Assembly: GCA_934502905.1 (NCBI GenBank)
Contig: CAKSVK010000085.1
Span: forward strand, 1-15,137
Direction: 5' to 3'
Source of the DNA: an uncultured Chitinophagaceae bacterium
GTDB lineage: Bacteria > Bacteroidota > Bacteroidia > Chitinophagales > Chitinophagaceae
DNA length: 15,137 nucleotides
Shown here: positions 1 to 7,945 of the stretch, in pieces
How the letters are laid out: each line of letters begins with the position of its first letter
Numbering within the stretch: position 1 is the stretch's first letter
Notes under the pieces: generated by a model
The model's input: the letters and a program-made list of their open reading frames with translations, nothing else
What the model was told of the DNA's origin: nothing
Database searches by the model: none
Made by a program: the position numbers and the translations under genes

Positions 1-242
1 GCTTCGTTATCTGACCTGTTGGCGAGGGCTATTACCTGGTCGCTTAACAGGATCGAGCTGTCTGGCCAGAAGTGCCGGATAACGCGGGCATAGCTGTTTA
101 AGGTTGCTGCATAACTGGTGTCGTGGTTCTGAAATGTACCCAGGCGTTCCCGTAGGCTGTCAAGTATCCGGGTATGGCCCTGGGATTGGCCAAATACATA
201 ACCTGTCAGCATTACGAGGGTAGACGCAAATAAAAGCTTCAC
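1..242 (-). CDS. Exported TPR-like protein, N-terminal part (probable TPR sensor kinase or regulator)
   Basis: The reading frame is open on the minus strand from a GTG at 242 to the window edge, so only about 80 N-terminal residues are visible. Residues 1-19 form a signal peptide (KLLFASTLVMLTGYVFG) with likely cleavage just before QSQGH. What follows is helical, with the pattern LxxxLxxxxxDTSYAATLNSYARV, then a Pro-Asp-Ser turn and DQVIALANRSDNEA. This resembles the first TPR helices of the exported TPR proteins common in Bacteroidota, which often continue into a membrane segment plus histidine kinase or a LuxR-type domain. The effector domain lies outside the window, so the function is inference. 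GTG was chosen because the overlapping ATG at 244 reads ATG-TGA, and no in-frame ATG was seen in the roughly 20 codons checked upstream. No clear ribosome binding site is visible. It is divergent from the WG-repeat gene. Confidence 0.7.
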   Translation of the reverse strand, partial: MKLLFASTLVMLTGYVFGQSQGHTRILDSLRERLGTFQNHDTSYAATLNSYARVIRHFWPDSSILLSDQVIALANRSDNE

Positions 243-546
243 ATTGCAGGGCTTGAAGTTTGGAATCTGTATTACCGGGATCCGATAGGAAAAGTAACGA
301 ATAATTATGAAAATATATGTGCCTTACGAATAATAAATAGAAGCCTACAAATAATAAGTCTGCATTATAAATACCTCGTGTTATTACTATTTTCGGATCG
401 GATATAACAAACAGCTTTTGCAAACAGATGACCCATTGAAAATTGTAAATATCCTCCATGAAAAGTCTTTCCATATCTCCCCGGAGATAATCTTATCCAT
501 GTTCCAAAAGGAATTTCTAATAATAATTTTTAAAAAGGATACAGTT
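243..546. other. Divergent intergenic region
   Basis: This AT-rich stretch separates two divergent genes and must hold both promoters. I found no exact TAnnTTTG element on either strand. The nearest plus-strand match is TATTTTCG, inside TTACTATTTTCGG near 381-393, with no TTG at the expected distance. A plus-strand frame is open from 418 into the WG-repeat gene, but its first 43 codons look non-coding and precede a good signal peptide, so it is treated as leader. A short dyad lies at 474-489. No tRNA or small protein gene is evident. Confidence 0.6.
474..489. promoter_or_regulatory. Short perfect dyad upstream of WG-repeat gene
   Basis: TATCTCC and GGAGATA are perfect 7-bp inverted arms around a 2-bp CC centre, ending 57 bp before the ATG at 547. 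It overlaps a second possible stem-loop, ATAA-TC-TTAT at 487-496. It could be an operator or an RNA hairpin in the leader, or chance. No regulator can be named. Confidence 0.3.
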
Positions 547-2040
547 ATGAGAACTCAACTCTGCCTGTTTCTTACAGCTATGTTGTTTGCCGCACAATTA
601 CCGGCGCAAACCACAAAAACCAGTAAGAAAATACAGGAAACCCAGCAAACAGTTGAAAAAGCAGGTGATCTGATCAATTCTACCGGTAAGGTGATAAAGG
701 GTATATTTCCCGGCAAGAAGAAAAAGGCCCCGGCGACTGAGACTCCGGAGGAAACGAATAACAATGAGGAAAGCATATCGAAAAAGGAAGAAGATAATTC
801 CATTGATAAGATCAAAGCCGGCAGTACAAAAAACAGCAGCGGTTTGCAACCGGGTGATATACACCCTGATGCAAAGGTGATTGATGCGGACTACCTGTAT
901 CCTTTTAACAAAGGGCTGGCAACGGTTAGTAAGGGTAACGCCCTGGCGCTCATTAATGCAAAGGGAGCATTTTCTATTCCATACAATAGCCAATACCAGC
1001 TTTCAATAGGCGAAAACCCCGAAATACTTCTAAGTCACGATAAATACCTGAATACTAATGGAAAGTTACTTGCAGAATCAAGTTCTCAATTGAATACGTT
1101 TTGGCACTTAACTAATGATCAGCTATATATAGAAAATATTAAACAGGATGCAAACAGCGGGAAGTGGTCGGTTCGGGTTGTAGATAAAAACGGAAAAAAG
1201 TACGAAATAAAAAATCTGCCTTCACAACCCAGCTACATAGGGGAAGAAATGTATCAGGTGCGGAAAGAGCGTACCGATGGTAACTGGGCAGTCATCAATT
1301 TTAATGGAGAATATATTACAAATTTTATTTACGATAATATTGAATATTTCGTAAATGGTATGGCGGCAGTCAGTAAGACTGACGAATTCGGAAAAACACG
1401 ATATGGTTTTATTGATAAAACGGGGAAGGAAGTTATTCCTGTACTGTATTCTAAAAAGCCCACAAGTTTTACCGGAGGATTAGCCAGCATCTATCCTGTT
1501 GACAGAACAGAATTTGCACAGGCGGTTATCAACAAAAAAGGAGAGATGGTGGCAAAATTGCCTAAAGAACAGCTTATTTATTATATAGGCAATGGTTTTT
1601 TTAATTATGATCCAAGGCATATAATGGATATAAACGGGAAGATAATTGCGATTAAAGATTTCCTGAGCAGCTATGGCGTTGAAGCTACAGCGGCTGATAA
1701 AGAAATACAGTTGCATGTGATATCAGAATATATGGAAGGCCAAATTACGGTACCCCGAATACAGAAGGCCAATGATGATAAAATGTGGTACGTCAGGTAT
1801 TCAAAAAAGAACGAGTTTATTTCTGCAGGTTTTATTGATATAAAACGAAAAAAAGCAGTAGAAGCTGTATTTGAAGTTGACCTGAATATGAAGGAGCCGG
1901 TTTTTGACCCTGCTACCGGTTTGGCTTTGGTAAAGCTTCGTTTGGGTAAAGACAACCAGGGTGGTATTATATACAGGGAAGGCTACATTAATGAAGATGG
2001 TGTTTTCATGATAGTGAAAGGAGAAAAATCCAAGTGGTAA
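547..2040 (+). CDS. Exported WG-repeat protein
   Basis: The ATG at 547 gives a 497-residue protein. Residues 1-20 form a signal peptide (MRTQLCLFLTAMLFAAQLPA) with cleavage before Q21. The longer frame from 418 would put 43 unlikely residues in front of it, and an AAGGAT sequence sits 6 bp before this ATG. Residues 50-100 are a Lys/Glu/Thr-rich, probably disordered linker. From about 110 on, repeated units follow the WG beta-repeat pattern (family KWG/WG_beta_rep): KGLATVSK...ALINAKG, WAVINFNGEYI, NGMAAVSK...YGFIDKTGKEVIP, GGLASIYP...AVINKKGEMV, FISAGFIDIKRKK and EGYINEDGVF. Such repeats form a beta-propeller-like or solenoid scaffold; no catalytic residues are known for the family. The mature protein is probably periplasmic or on the outer surface. 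The next gene begins 17 bp after the stop, so the two are probably co-transcribed. The role is unknown. Confidence 0.85.
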   Translation: MRTQLCLFLTAMLFAAQLPAQTTKTSKKIQETQQTVEKAGDLINSTGKVIKGIFPGKKKKAPATETPEETNNNEESISKKEEDNSIDKIKAGSTKNSSGLQPGDIHPDAKVIDADYLYPFNKGLATVSKGNALALINAKGAFSIPYNSQYQLSIGENPEILLSHDKYLNTNGKLLAESSSQLNTFWHLTNDQLYIENIKQDANSGKWSVRVVDKNGKKYEIKNLPSQPSYIGEEMYQVRKERTDGNWAVINFNGEYITNFIYDNIEYFVNGMAAVSKTDEFGKTRYGFIDKTGKEVIPVLYSKKPTSFTGGLASIYPVDRTEFAQAVINKKGEMVAKLPKEQLIYYIGNGFFNYDPRHIMDINGKIIAIKDFLSSYGVEATAADKEIQLHVISEYMEGQITVPRIQKANDDKMWYVRYSKKNEFISAGFIDIKRKKAVEAVFEVDLNMKEPVFDPATGLALVKLRLGKDNQGGIIYREGYINEDGVFMIVKGEKSKW

Positions 2041-2057
2041 ATTTAAAATAACAAATC

Positions 2058-2816
2058 ATGAAATTGTTGGTTGTATTATTAATAGCTACTATTCCCTTTT
2101 TGTCCGTTGCGCAGGATACAAAAAATGCCAAACGGAAAAGTGTACTGGAACAAATGGGCGATCATGCCGATAGCATAAGACAACGCAATAAAGGCCGTGC
2201 TGTTCAAAGCATGAACAAAAAAGACAACCTGCCATACAGCAACCCTGAAAACTATACTACGGAAGCTCCCGAAGGCAAAGGCGAGGCCTATGTTGAATAC
2301 ACCGTGAATGGTAAAAAAATAAGCCTTATTACAGGCGTTAATATAAAAGGTACAAAAGTAACAGCCGGCAGGTCGTTGAACAATGTATCTGCCTCCTTTA
2401 CAAGATTCAACCCTTACGTTTTAATTCAATTCAATATGACCGACCCTGCCAATTTTCCGGATATACGAAAATTTGAATTTGGAAAACCTGTTACTTATGC
2501 CAAAAAAGTAATGTACGACCCCCGGCAACCCAGGATAACAGATAACCATGAGGTTGATTTCCGGCTTTCATTTGATATAGTAGGCCCCGATGGCAAAACA
2601 GCTTATAAGCTGGCAGGCACAACTGGTTCCCAAAAAGCATCTTATCATAATATTGAATCGGGATTCATGGAAATATTATACTTCGACTCGATAGGTAACG
2701 GCCTGCTGGAAGCAAATTTTGGCTTTACCATTAAAGGGGCCGAGGAGCCTTACGGCAAAAAGGTGGAAGACCTGAAGATTACAGATGGAAAGATCAGGGT
2801 AAGGCTGGACAAATAA
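2058..2816 (+). CDS. Exported protein of unknown function
   Basis: This is a 252-residue protein with a clear signal peptide (MKLLVVLLIATIPFLSVA) and likely cleavage before Q19. A basic helical stretch follows (about residues 22-60, KNAKRKSVLEQMGDHADSIRQ). From about residue 75 the sequence is mostly beta (AYVEYTVNGKKISLITGV, YVLIQFNMTD, VDFRLSFDIVGPDGK, LLEANFGFTIKG). I do not recognise the family. The mature protein has no cysteine, no lipobox and no obvious catalytic motif, so a beta-sandwich periplasmic protein is the most that can be inferred. It starts 17 bp after the WG-repeat gene and is followed by a hairpin, which suggests a two-gene operon. The two proteins may act together, but the sequence does not prove it. 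Confidence 0.8.
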   Translation: MKLLVVLLIATIPFLSVAQDTKNAKRKSVLEQMGDHADSIRQRNKGRAVQSMNKKDNLPYSNPENYTTEAPEGKGEAYVEYTVNGKKISLITGVNIKGTKVTAGRSLNNVSASFTRFNPYVLIQFNMTDPANFPDIRKFEFGKPVTYAKKVMYDPRQPRITDNHEVDFRLSFDIVGPDGKTAYKLAGTTGSQKASYHNIESGFMEILYFDSIGNGLLEANFGFTIKGAEEPYGKKVEDLKITDGKIRVRLDK

Positions 2817-2848
2817 AGCAGTTGGCTTATTTGGAAATATGCAATATA

Positions 2849-2866
2849 CCCGACAGGCTTGTCGGG
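2849..2866 (+). terminator. Hairpin between convergent genes, probable terminator
   Basis: CCCGACA (2849-2855), loop GGCT, TGTCGGG (2860-2866) form a perfect 7-bp GC-rich stem 32 bp after the stop of the plus-strand gene, followed by CATATAATAATTTT. The convergent minus-strand gene ends at 2926, so the hairpin may serve both directions. The U-tract is imperfect, hence the moderate confidence. Confidence 0.55.
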
Positions 2867-2925
2867 CATATAATAATTTTAATGTAACCAGCCGGCAAAT
2901 ATGCCTGGTATCCTGTTGCGTGTAT

Positions 2926-3411
2926 TTACAATATAGCTCTTGTGAGGGATGGTCCTGTTTTTCTCAGGAAAATGATATACCCGCACAGGTTTTTTTTCTG
3001 TTGTTGGTTTACCTGGACAGGTTTTATCATATGGTATTCAGACGCCTGGGGCTTGTATTGGTATTGTATGATATGGGGGTCCTGCTCTCCGTCTTTTTTC
3101 CGTTGGTACGCCACCTGCTGCTCTTTGTAGTCATACATTTTTACCTCGCAGATATTGGACCTGTTATCGCCGATAAAGACGATCTCGTAAGGTTCGCCTT
3201 GCTTCAGCGGTATCAGTATCGGCAGCTCATCTTCGCTGTCCATAGAAACAGATGCTTCCCGTAAGACCGTAAAACCTTCTTTTGTATAGTATTGTTTAAT
3301 GCTGTCTGCCTGCTGCAGGATATTGCCGGTGCGGCAGGGATCCTGTGCAAATATTTTGAAGGGCAGGTGCATGCACAATAAAAAAAACAGGTAAGTGCCT
3401 GCATGTTTCAT
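2926..3411 (-). CDS. Small exported protein of unknown function, possible PPC-like beta-sandwich
   Basis: This is a 161-residue protein starting at ATG 3411-3409. Residues 1-22 form a signal peptide ending in KIFA, with cleavage before Q23. The mature part has three cysteines (DPCRTGN, SNICEVK, NLCGYI). The middle, YEIVFIGDNRSNICEVKMYDYKEQQVAYQ, followed by alternating strands and NLCGYIIFLRK at the end, resembles the beta-sandwich of bacterial pre-peptidase C-terminal (PPC-like) domains; that likeness is inference from pattern only. It lies 70 bp downstream of the SDR gene on the same strand and has no TAnnTTTG element in that gap, so it may be transcribed from the SDR promoter. A plus-strand frame covering the same DNA has no signal peptide or family likeness and is taken as a shadow. 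Confidence 0.75.
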   Translation of the reverse strand: MKHAGTYLFFLLCMHLPFKIFAQDPCRTGNILQQADSIKQYYTKEGFTVLREASVSMDSEDELPILIPLKQGEPYEIVFIGDNRSNICEVKMYDYKEQQVAYQRKKDGEQDPHIIQYQYKPQASEYHMIKPVQVNQQQKKNLCGYIIFLRKTGPSLTRAIL

Positions 3412-3412
3412 G

Positions 3413-3478
3413 GCTCTCTGTTTATAAGGTTACGGAATGTGAATAAAACATTATTCTTAAAACGAAAAACAAGAGAGC
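3413..3478. repeat. Imperfect inverted repeat in gap between SDR and small exported gene
   Basis: GCTCTCTGTTT (3413-3423) and AAACAAGAGAGC (about 3467-3478) are inverted copies with a single extra base, separated by about 43 AT-rich bases. They almost span the 70-bp gap. They could form a long-looped stem in the message or be paired binding sites. With so few bases, chance is possible. Confidence 0.3.
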
Positions 3479-3481
3479 AAA

Positions 3482-4240
3482 TTATTTCTTATTGAAAAAA
3501 ATGGCATCTGCCTGCTGCAGAGGTGTTAATACAAGGTCATTTATGCATACATGTTCCGGCAGGGTAGTGGTATAATAAATAACGTCGGCAACATCCTTCC
3601 CTGTTAGGGGTGTGAACCCTTTATAAATATCGGCCGCCTTTTCAGCATCTCCATGAAAACGAACCAGGGAAAACTCTGTTTCTGCGGCTCCGGGATGTAT
3701 TGCCGTTACTTTTATGCCATGCCTCAACAGATCTATACGCATACTCTTGCTGATGGCTTTCACCGCAAACTTGGTACCGCAATACACATTTCCTTTTTCA
3801 TATACCTCTTTTCCCGCTACCGACCCCAGGTTGATGATATGTCCTTTGTTCCTGGCGGTCATCAGCGGAATTACAGCCTTGGAAACATACAGTAATCCCT
3901 TGATATTGGTATCTATCATAGCATCCCAATCGTCGATATCCCCCTCGTCAATAAAATCACGCCCCAGCGCTAATCCTGCATTATTGATAAGAATATCAAT
4001 GTATTTCCATTCTTCAGGAAGGCTCCTGACCGATTCGAATACCTGCCCGCGGTTCCGCACATCAAACACAAGGGTTTTTATCTTTACATTATAAGCGCTT
4101 TGCAACCTTTCGCTGATAGCTTTCAGCCGTTCCTCTCTTCTGCCTGTGATCACCAGGTTATGTCCTTCAGCAGCAAATTTCTCAGCAGCAGCTTCTCCAA
4201 ATCCGGAAGTGGCGCCGGTGATAAATACGTTTTTTACCAT
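3482..4240 (-). CDS. ydfG: SDR family NADP-dependent oxidoreductase, YdfG-like
   Basis: This is a 252-residue classical short-chain dehydrogenase. The Rossmann motif TGATSGFG is at residues 8-15, TGRR at 32-35 (Arg34/35 favour NADPH), the NNAG motif at 86-89, and the catalytic tetrad is Asn112, Ser140, Tyr153 and Lys157 (YCGTK). The stretches DVRNR, SLPEEW, IDILINNAGLALG, DWDAMIDTNIKGL, GHIINLGS and TEFSLVRFHGD closely follow E. coli YdfG, which reduces malonic semialdehyde and oxidises L-allo-threonine and other 3-hydroxy acids. The length matches (about 248). The true substrate here is inferred, so the symbol means family membership. The protein should be a cytoplasmic tetramer. A good Bacteroidota promoter lies about 24 bp upstream of the start. 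Confidence 0.92.
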   Translation of the reverse strand: MVKNVFITGATSGFGEAAAEKFAAEGHNLVITGRREERLKAISERLQSAYNVKIKTLVFDVRNRGQVFESVRSLPEEWKYIDILINNAGLALGRDFIDEGDIDDWDAMIDTNIKGLLYVSKAVIPLMTARNKGHIINLGSVAGKEVYEKGNVYCGTKFAVKAISKSMRIDLLRHGIKVTAIHPGAAETEFSLVRFHGDAEKAADIYKGFTPLTGKDVADVIYYTTTLPEHVCINDLVLTPLQQADAIFFNKK

Positions 4241-4263
4241 ACATCAATTCTGTAGTTGTCTTT

Positions 4264-4295
4264 CAAAGCTAAGAACTGGAAGATGATTTAGCAAA
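4264..4295 (-). promoter_or_regulatory. Bacteroidota-type promoter for the SDR gene
   Basis: On the minus strand, TTTG (4295-4292), a 20-bp spacer and TAGCTTTG (4271-4264) match the primary sigma factor consensus of Bacteroidota (-33 TTTG/TTG and -7 TAnnTTTG). The -7 element ends 23 bp before the ATG, predicting a very short leader of roughly 18 nt. It is the only exact match I found in the intergenic regions I searched. Confidence 0.65.
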
Positions 4296-4402
4296 TATCA
4301 GGAATGTGAGAGGGCGAGACTGTAAGGCAGTAAGATACTAAAACCGTTAAGCCACCATATAAAACTTGCTATCTCCTTATTTTACGCTCTTATCACTTTA
4401 CG

Positions 4403-7021
4403 CTACCGTATAAGCACAAACGTACCTTTTTTAGAGATATGCCTGCCGAGGTAATCTGTACCGCTTACCATCCACACATAGGTGTCTCCTGCCTGGTCAA
4501 CCCCTTTGAAAGTGCCGTCCCAGGCTTTAGACGGATCGGAAGTGGAAAACAACAATTGTCCCCACCTGTTATAAATTTTGAAATAATCGAAAATTTTGAT
4601 TCCTACGGGTATGGCCCTGAATTCATCATTCAGCCCGTCCCGGTTTGGTGTAAAGCCTGTAGGAATGAATATGTCCGGCGCTGTCCGGAAGATCCTTACA
4701 TGGATGGTATCGTAAGCAAAACATCCTTCCACGGTACTCACTTTTACAGCATACGTCGCAAGGTCTCCCACATCACCCTCGAACACTGCAAGGGGATTAG
4801 CAATGGTGGTATCACTGAGGTAACTTCCGGGATACCAGCTATAAAATTCGGCGCCGGTAGCCTGCAATTGCATGGGTTGCTCCAATACAGCCACGGTATC
4901 ATTGCCGGCAAAAGCGGGAACGGGAGGGATCACGCCTATTGTCACATTTTTTACGGTGGGTTTGGGACAACCCAATACGTCTGTAACACTTACAGAATAG
5001 ATGGCGCTGGTGGGAGGTGAAACGACAGGGGTGGGAATATTGCTGTTATTGATGTTGATGGACGGGGACCATTTGTAAAAGGCGCCCCCATCAGCAAATA
5101 ACTGTACGCTGTCTCCATAACAGATGACGGTGTCGGCTGAAATGTTGACAGAAGGGTAGGGGACTGTCTTCACTACCAGTTGGTCGGTTGCCGAACATTT
5201 ACCAATGTGGGCGGTTACACTATAGGTTGTATATTCTTCTGTAGGTGTTATAACCGGGTTTTTGGCGGCAGCATCCGTAATGGTGGCAGCGGGGCTCCAC
5301 TCATAACGCAATCCGTTGCTTATAGGGGTGATCCTTGCAGAGTCAGTCAGGCACATGGTGAAGTCGGGCCCCGCACTCAACGTAACATAACTTACAACTC
5401 CTACCCTTATGGTGTCCGTAGTAGTACAACCGGGTACCGTTGTCAGACTAACGGAATAAGTGGTAGTGGTTTGCGGACTTACCTGCACCGTTGCGCCGGT
5501 CAGCGGATGTATGTTGTAAGCGGGCGACCATTCGTAAGTACCGGGAGGTCCTGATGCCGTTATGGAGATTGTATCAATGTCACACATTAAAGTGTCCTTA
5601 GGTAATGTAAGAGGAGGCCTGTCCCGTACGATAAGGTCTTTGTTAATAGTTGCCAGGCAGCCTTTGCTGGTACCTACTGTAAGAGATACATTATAGGTGC
5701 CGGATGAATGATAAGTGAAGGGAGGAGTCTGCTCCAGGGAAATATCATTGGTAACTTCAGGCACGCCAAAGTCCCATTGCCAGGTATTGACAACCCCATA
5801 CCTGGCGGTAGTCCTGTCGTTGAAATGGATGGCGACATCTTTGCATCCTTCCGTAAACGAAAAATCAGGATTGAACCCGGGATATACTTTTACCAGCGTG
5901 TTGGCGGTATCTGAGCATTCTTCAAAACGGTTTGTAATAAGCCGAACCTTATAGGTGCCGGTATCGGGGTAGGTAAAGATGGGCTTCTCTTCTTCCGAAG
6001 TAGTGCCTGCCTGGTCGCCAAACTCCCAGTAATAGGATTTTATAATAGGGCTGTTGCTCCTGTTCTCGAAGTGCATGGTAAGGTTGTCGCAATTCACATA
6101 TTCTGGCTCCAGCGAAGCTTCCGCAATGGTACAGGCGGTAATTTTGATCTGGATATCTTTCCGGTGCACATTTATCACACTGCCGTTTCTATGTTCGCTT
6201 ACACATACTGTTATTACATAAATGCCGGCGGAGGGAGCAACACCGGAAACAATACCGGTACGGGGATCCACCTTTACGCCACTGCCCAGGGGATATGCCG
6301 CGTTGTAAACAAATCCGTATGGTACGGAATTGTATGGTGGTGGACTTGCCTGGCTCGGTTGGGGATCGCGCATTGACCCTCCTGAATAAGCCTGGCAAAA
6401 GCTGTAAGATAAAGAATCTCCATCGGCATCCGTCGCGCTGAAATCGTACAGGAAGAAATTGCCTTCGCATACTACTACCGTGTCTTTTGTCGCGAATTTA
6501 GCGCTGCTGTTCACGGCGGCGGTAGCTTCAACGGATCGCCCGGGAATAGTAGCCGTATAGGTAGCGCCTACACCACCGGAACCCACAATATTTGTCATGT
6601 TTTCGATACGGCAGCACCGTTGGTAGGAAACAATGTAACCATATTCGGTAACAGGCAGATCTATTGTGAACGTATAAGTGCCTAATTCGTAACAAACGAC
6701 CGGCGGATTATTGATACACCTGCCCGGATCCATCAGGGAGAGAATGGTGCGGTTGGAGAGGGAAACACTTCGTGTCGTAACCGGGCTTGTTCCTCCGGAT
6801 GCATTGTAAGAATAGATGCTGATAGCTGCCGACGGATCCAGCTGGGCGCCCGTAGAGTAGCAGTCCCGATACAGCTTTAATGTGATCCTGTAGGAAATAT
6901 CGTTGCCATTGCTACGCAGGTATTCATAGGTCATTTCGCCTCCGGTGATATGCCTTGCTTCGGCAATCCCACAGATAAACAGGCAACCTATCAATACCAG
7001 ATATTTGCAACTAACAGCCAT
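4403..7021 (-). CDS. T9SS-secreted PKD / Ig-like surface protein with CHU_C (type B) sorting domain
   Basis: The ATG at 7021 gives 872 residues. Signal peptide: about residues 1-22 (CKYLVLIGCLFICGIAEA). Residues 23-300 form the N-terminal region found in many Bacteroidota adhesins (RHITGGEMTYEYL; Cys-rich; DADGDSLSY). Two PKD-like domains follow, at about 303-382 (YYWEFGD...GTYKVRL) and 385-467 (WQWDFG...GTYNVSLTV), then four Ig-like repeats at about 470-545, 546-622, 623-697 and 700-778 with the pattern C...(Y/F)xWSP...YSVS...GC. The fourth lacks the first Cys. Residues 782-872 are the CHU_C domain (IFIPTGFTPNRDGLNDEF, IYNRWGQLLF, WDGTFKG, YVW, GTFVLIR), the known type B sorting signal for T9SS. 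The protein is expected on the cell surface or released, with adhesion as a likely role. Its start overlaps the hydrolase stop by 11 bp. A TTG one codon earlier is a weaker alternative start. Its Ig repeats resemble those of the large protein starting at 10963. Confidence 0.92.
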   Translation of the reverse strand: MAVSCKYLVLIGCLFICGIAEARHITGGEMTYEYLRSNGNDISYRITLKLYRDCYSTGAQLDPSAAISIYSYNASGGTSPVTTRSVSLSNRTILSLMDPGRCINNPPVVCYELGTYTFTIDLPVTEYGYIVSYQRCCRIENMTNIVGSGGVGATYTATIPGRSVEATAAVNSSAKFATKDTVVVCEGNFFLYDFSATDADGDSLSYSFCQAYSGGSMRDPQPSQASPPPYNSVPYGFVYNAAYPLGSGVKVDPRTGIVSGVAPSAGIYVITVCVSEHRNGSVINVHRKDIQIKITACTIAEASLEPEYVNCDNLTMHFENRSNSPIIKSYYWEFGDQAGTTSEEEKPIFTYPDTGTYKVRLITNRFEECSDTANTLVKVYPGFNPDFSFTEGCKDVAIHFNDRTTARYGVVNTWQWDFGVPEVTNDISLEQTPPFTYHSSGTYNVSLTVGTSKGCLATINKDLIVRDRPPLTLPKDTLMCDIDTISITASGPPGTYEWSPAYNIHPLTGATVQVSPQTTTTYSVSLTTVPGCTTTDTIRVGVVSYVTLSAGPDFTMCLTDSARITPISNGLRYEWSPAATITDAAAKNPVITPTEEYTTYSVTAHIGKCSATDQLVVKTVPYPSVNISADTVICYGDSVQLFADGGAFYKWSPSININNSNIPTPVVSPPTSAIYSVSVTDVLGCPKPTVKNVTIGVIPPVPAFAGNDTVAVLEQPMQLQATGAEFYSWYPGSYLSDTTIANPLAVFEGDVGDLATYAVKVSTVEGCFAYDTIHVRIFRTAPDIFIPTGFTPNRDGLNDEFRAIPVGIKIFDYFKIYNRWGQLLFSTSDPSKAWDGTFKGVDQAGDTYVWMVSGTDYLGRHISKKGTFVLIR

Positions 7022-7832
7022 CAATTACATAGTTAAGATAGTCGTCAAGGAAACGGGTTACCTGGTCTTTCGCTTCCCACATGCCCATATGGGCGACACC
7101 CGGAAGTATTTTAATGCAGGAGACAGATGGGATATGGCTTTGTTTGAGGCTGTCCTGTAAAGATACGCTTTTATCCTCCTCTCCTATAATAAACAGCACG
7201 GGTTTTCGATAATTTTCGATCAGTGCGGCGCCGTCCGGGCGGTCCATCATAGCCTGATAATATTGTATCAGGCTTTCCGGCTTAAAATTCCCCGACTTAT
7301 CTATCAGCTTTTTTATCATACCAGGATTTGCTTTTGCATAGTCGTCGCCAAAAAGATTAGGGATGGATTGTTTCAGAAAGGCATGGGCACCGAATTTTTC
7401 AATAAATGATATTCCCTTTTTTCTCATTTCTTTCCGCTCTGTATTGTCTGCAAACAGGGTAGAGTGTACAAATCCTATTCCATTAATGCAGTCCTCAAAC
7501 ATTCTTAAAAAAGACAATGTTATGTAACCGCCCATGCTGTGACCGATTATAGCGCAGCGGGAAATATTTTCATGGTCTAGGATCTTTTTCAGGATGACTG
7601 CATATTTGTCCAGGGCACTTTCCGTCTTCCCGGCTTCGATGAAGTCAGATCCTCCGCTGCCGGGTATATCGGGAATGATTAAACGAAATTTTTTACTTAA
7701 AGAAGCTGCCTGGTTTTCCCAGATATCTCCGTCTTCTCCAAACCCGTGGATCAGCATTACAGCCGGCCCCTCCGTTTTTGAAAGCCTGTAAAGAACCCGG
7801 TCACTATTTATTGTAAGATATTTTTGTTCCAT
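7011..7832 (-). CDS. Alpha/beta hydrolase
   Basis: This is a 273-residue alpha/beta hydrolase fold protein without a signal peptide, so cytoplasmic. The oxyanion-hole motif HGFG is at residues 29-32, the nucleophile elbow GHSMGG has Ser99, the likely catalytic acid is Asp220 (IIGEEDKSV), and the catalytic His248 is in GVAHMG. The order and spacing fit the esterase/lipase and C-C hydrolase group; PDIPGSGGSD (about 54-63) is the usual strand-4 loop. Residues about 125-195 form a helical lid. The substrate cannot be told from sequence. AGGA directly precedes the ATG, too close for a normal ribosome binding site. The gene sits 113 bp downstream of the UbiA-like gene, and its stop overlaps the start of the next gene, so the two are likely translated from one message. 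Confidence 0.9.
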   Translation of the reverse strand: MEQKYLTINSDRVLYRLSKTEGPAVMLIHGFGEDGDIWENQAASLSKKFRLIIPDIPGSGGSDFIEAGKTESALDKYAVILKKILDHENISRCAIIGHSMGGYITLSFLRMFEDCINGIGFVHSTLFADNTERKEMRKKGISFIEKFGAHAFLKQSIPNLFGDDYAKANPGMIKKLIDKSGNFKPESLIQYYQAMMDRPDGAALIENYRKPVLFIIGEEDKSVSLQDSLKQSHIPSVSCIKILPGVAHMGMWEAKDQVTRFLDDYLNYVIDGC

Positions 7833-7945
7833 TCCTGCAGATGTGATAATTCATAACAATTTCCGTAATTTTTTCCTTAGTTGATCAGGGGTATTGTAAT
7901 AGGAGTGTTATAAATCGGAGAAACGGCTGCATTTCTATAAAAACA

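Noticed and set aside
160..474. Minus-strand frame of 104 codons at the left edge
   Set aside because: It overlaps the exported TPR-like gene in another frame and crosses the divergent promoter region; its translation has no sensible features, whereas the GTG-started frame gives a signal peptide and helical repeats.
418..546. N-terminal extension of the WG-repeat frame by 43 codons
   Set aside because: The ATG at 547 is followed at once by a clean signal peptide and preceded by AAGGAT; the extension would bury the signal peptide and has no family likeness.
2839..3264. Plus-strand frame of 141 codons overlapping the small exported gene
   Set aside because: It begins before the terminator hairpin and runs through it, and lacks a signal peptide or family likeness; the minus-strand frame has a clear signal peptide.
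7833..7945. Promoter or terminator between the UbiA-like gene and the hydrolase
   Set aside because: I searched for TAnnTTTG and for GC-rich stems in this 113-bp gap and found neither.
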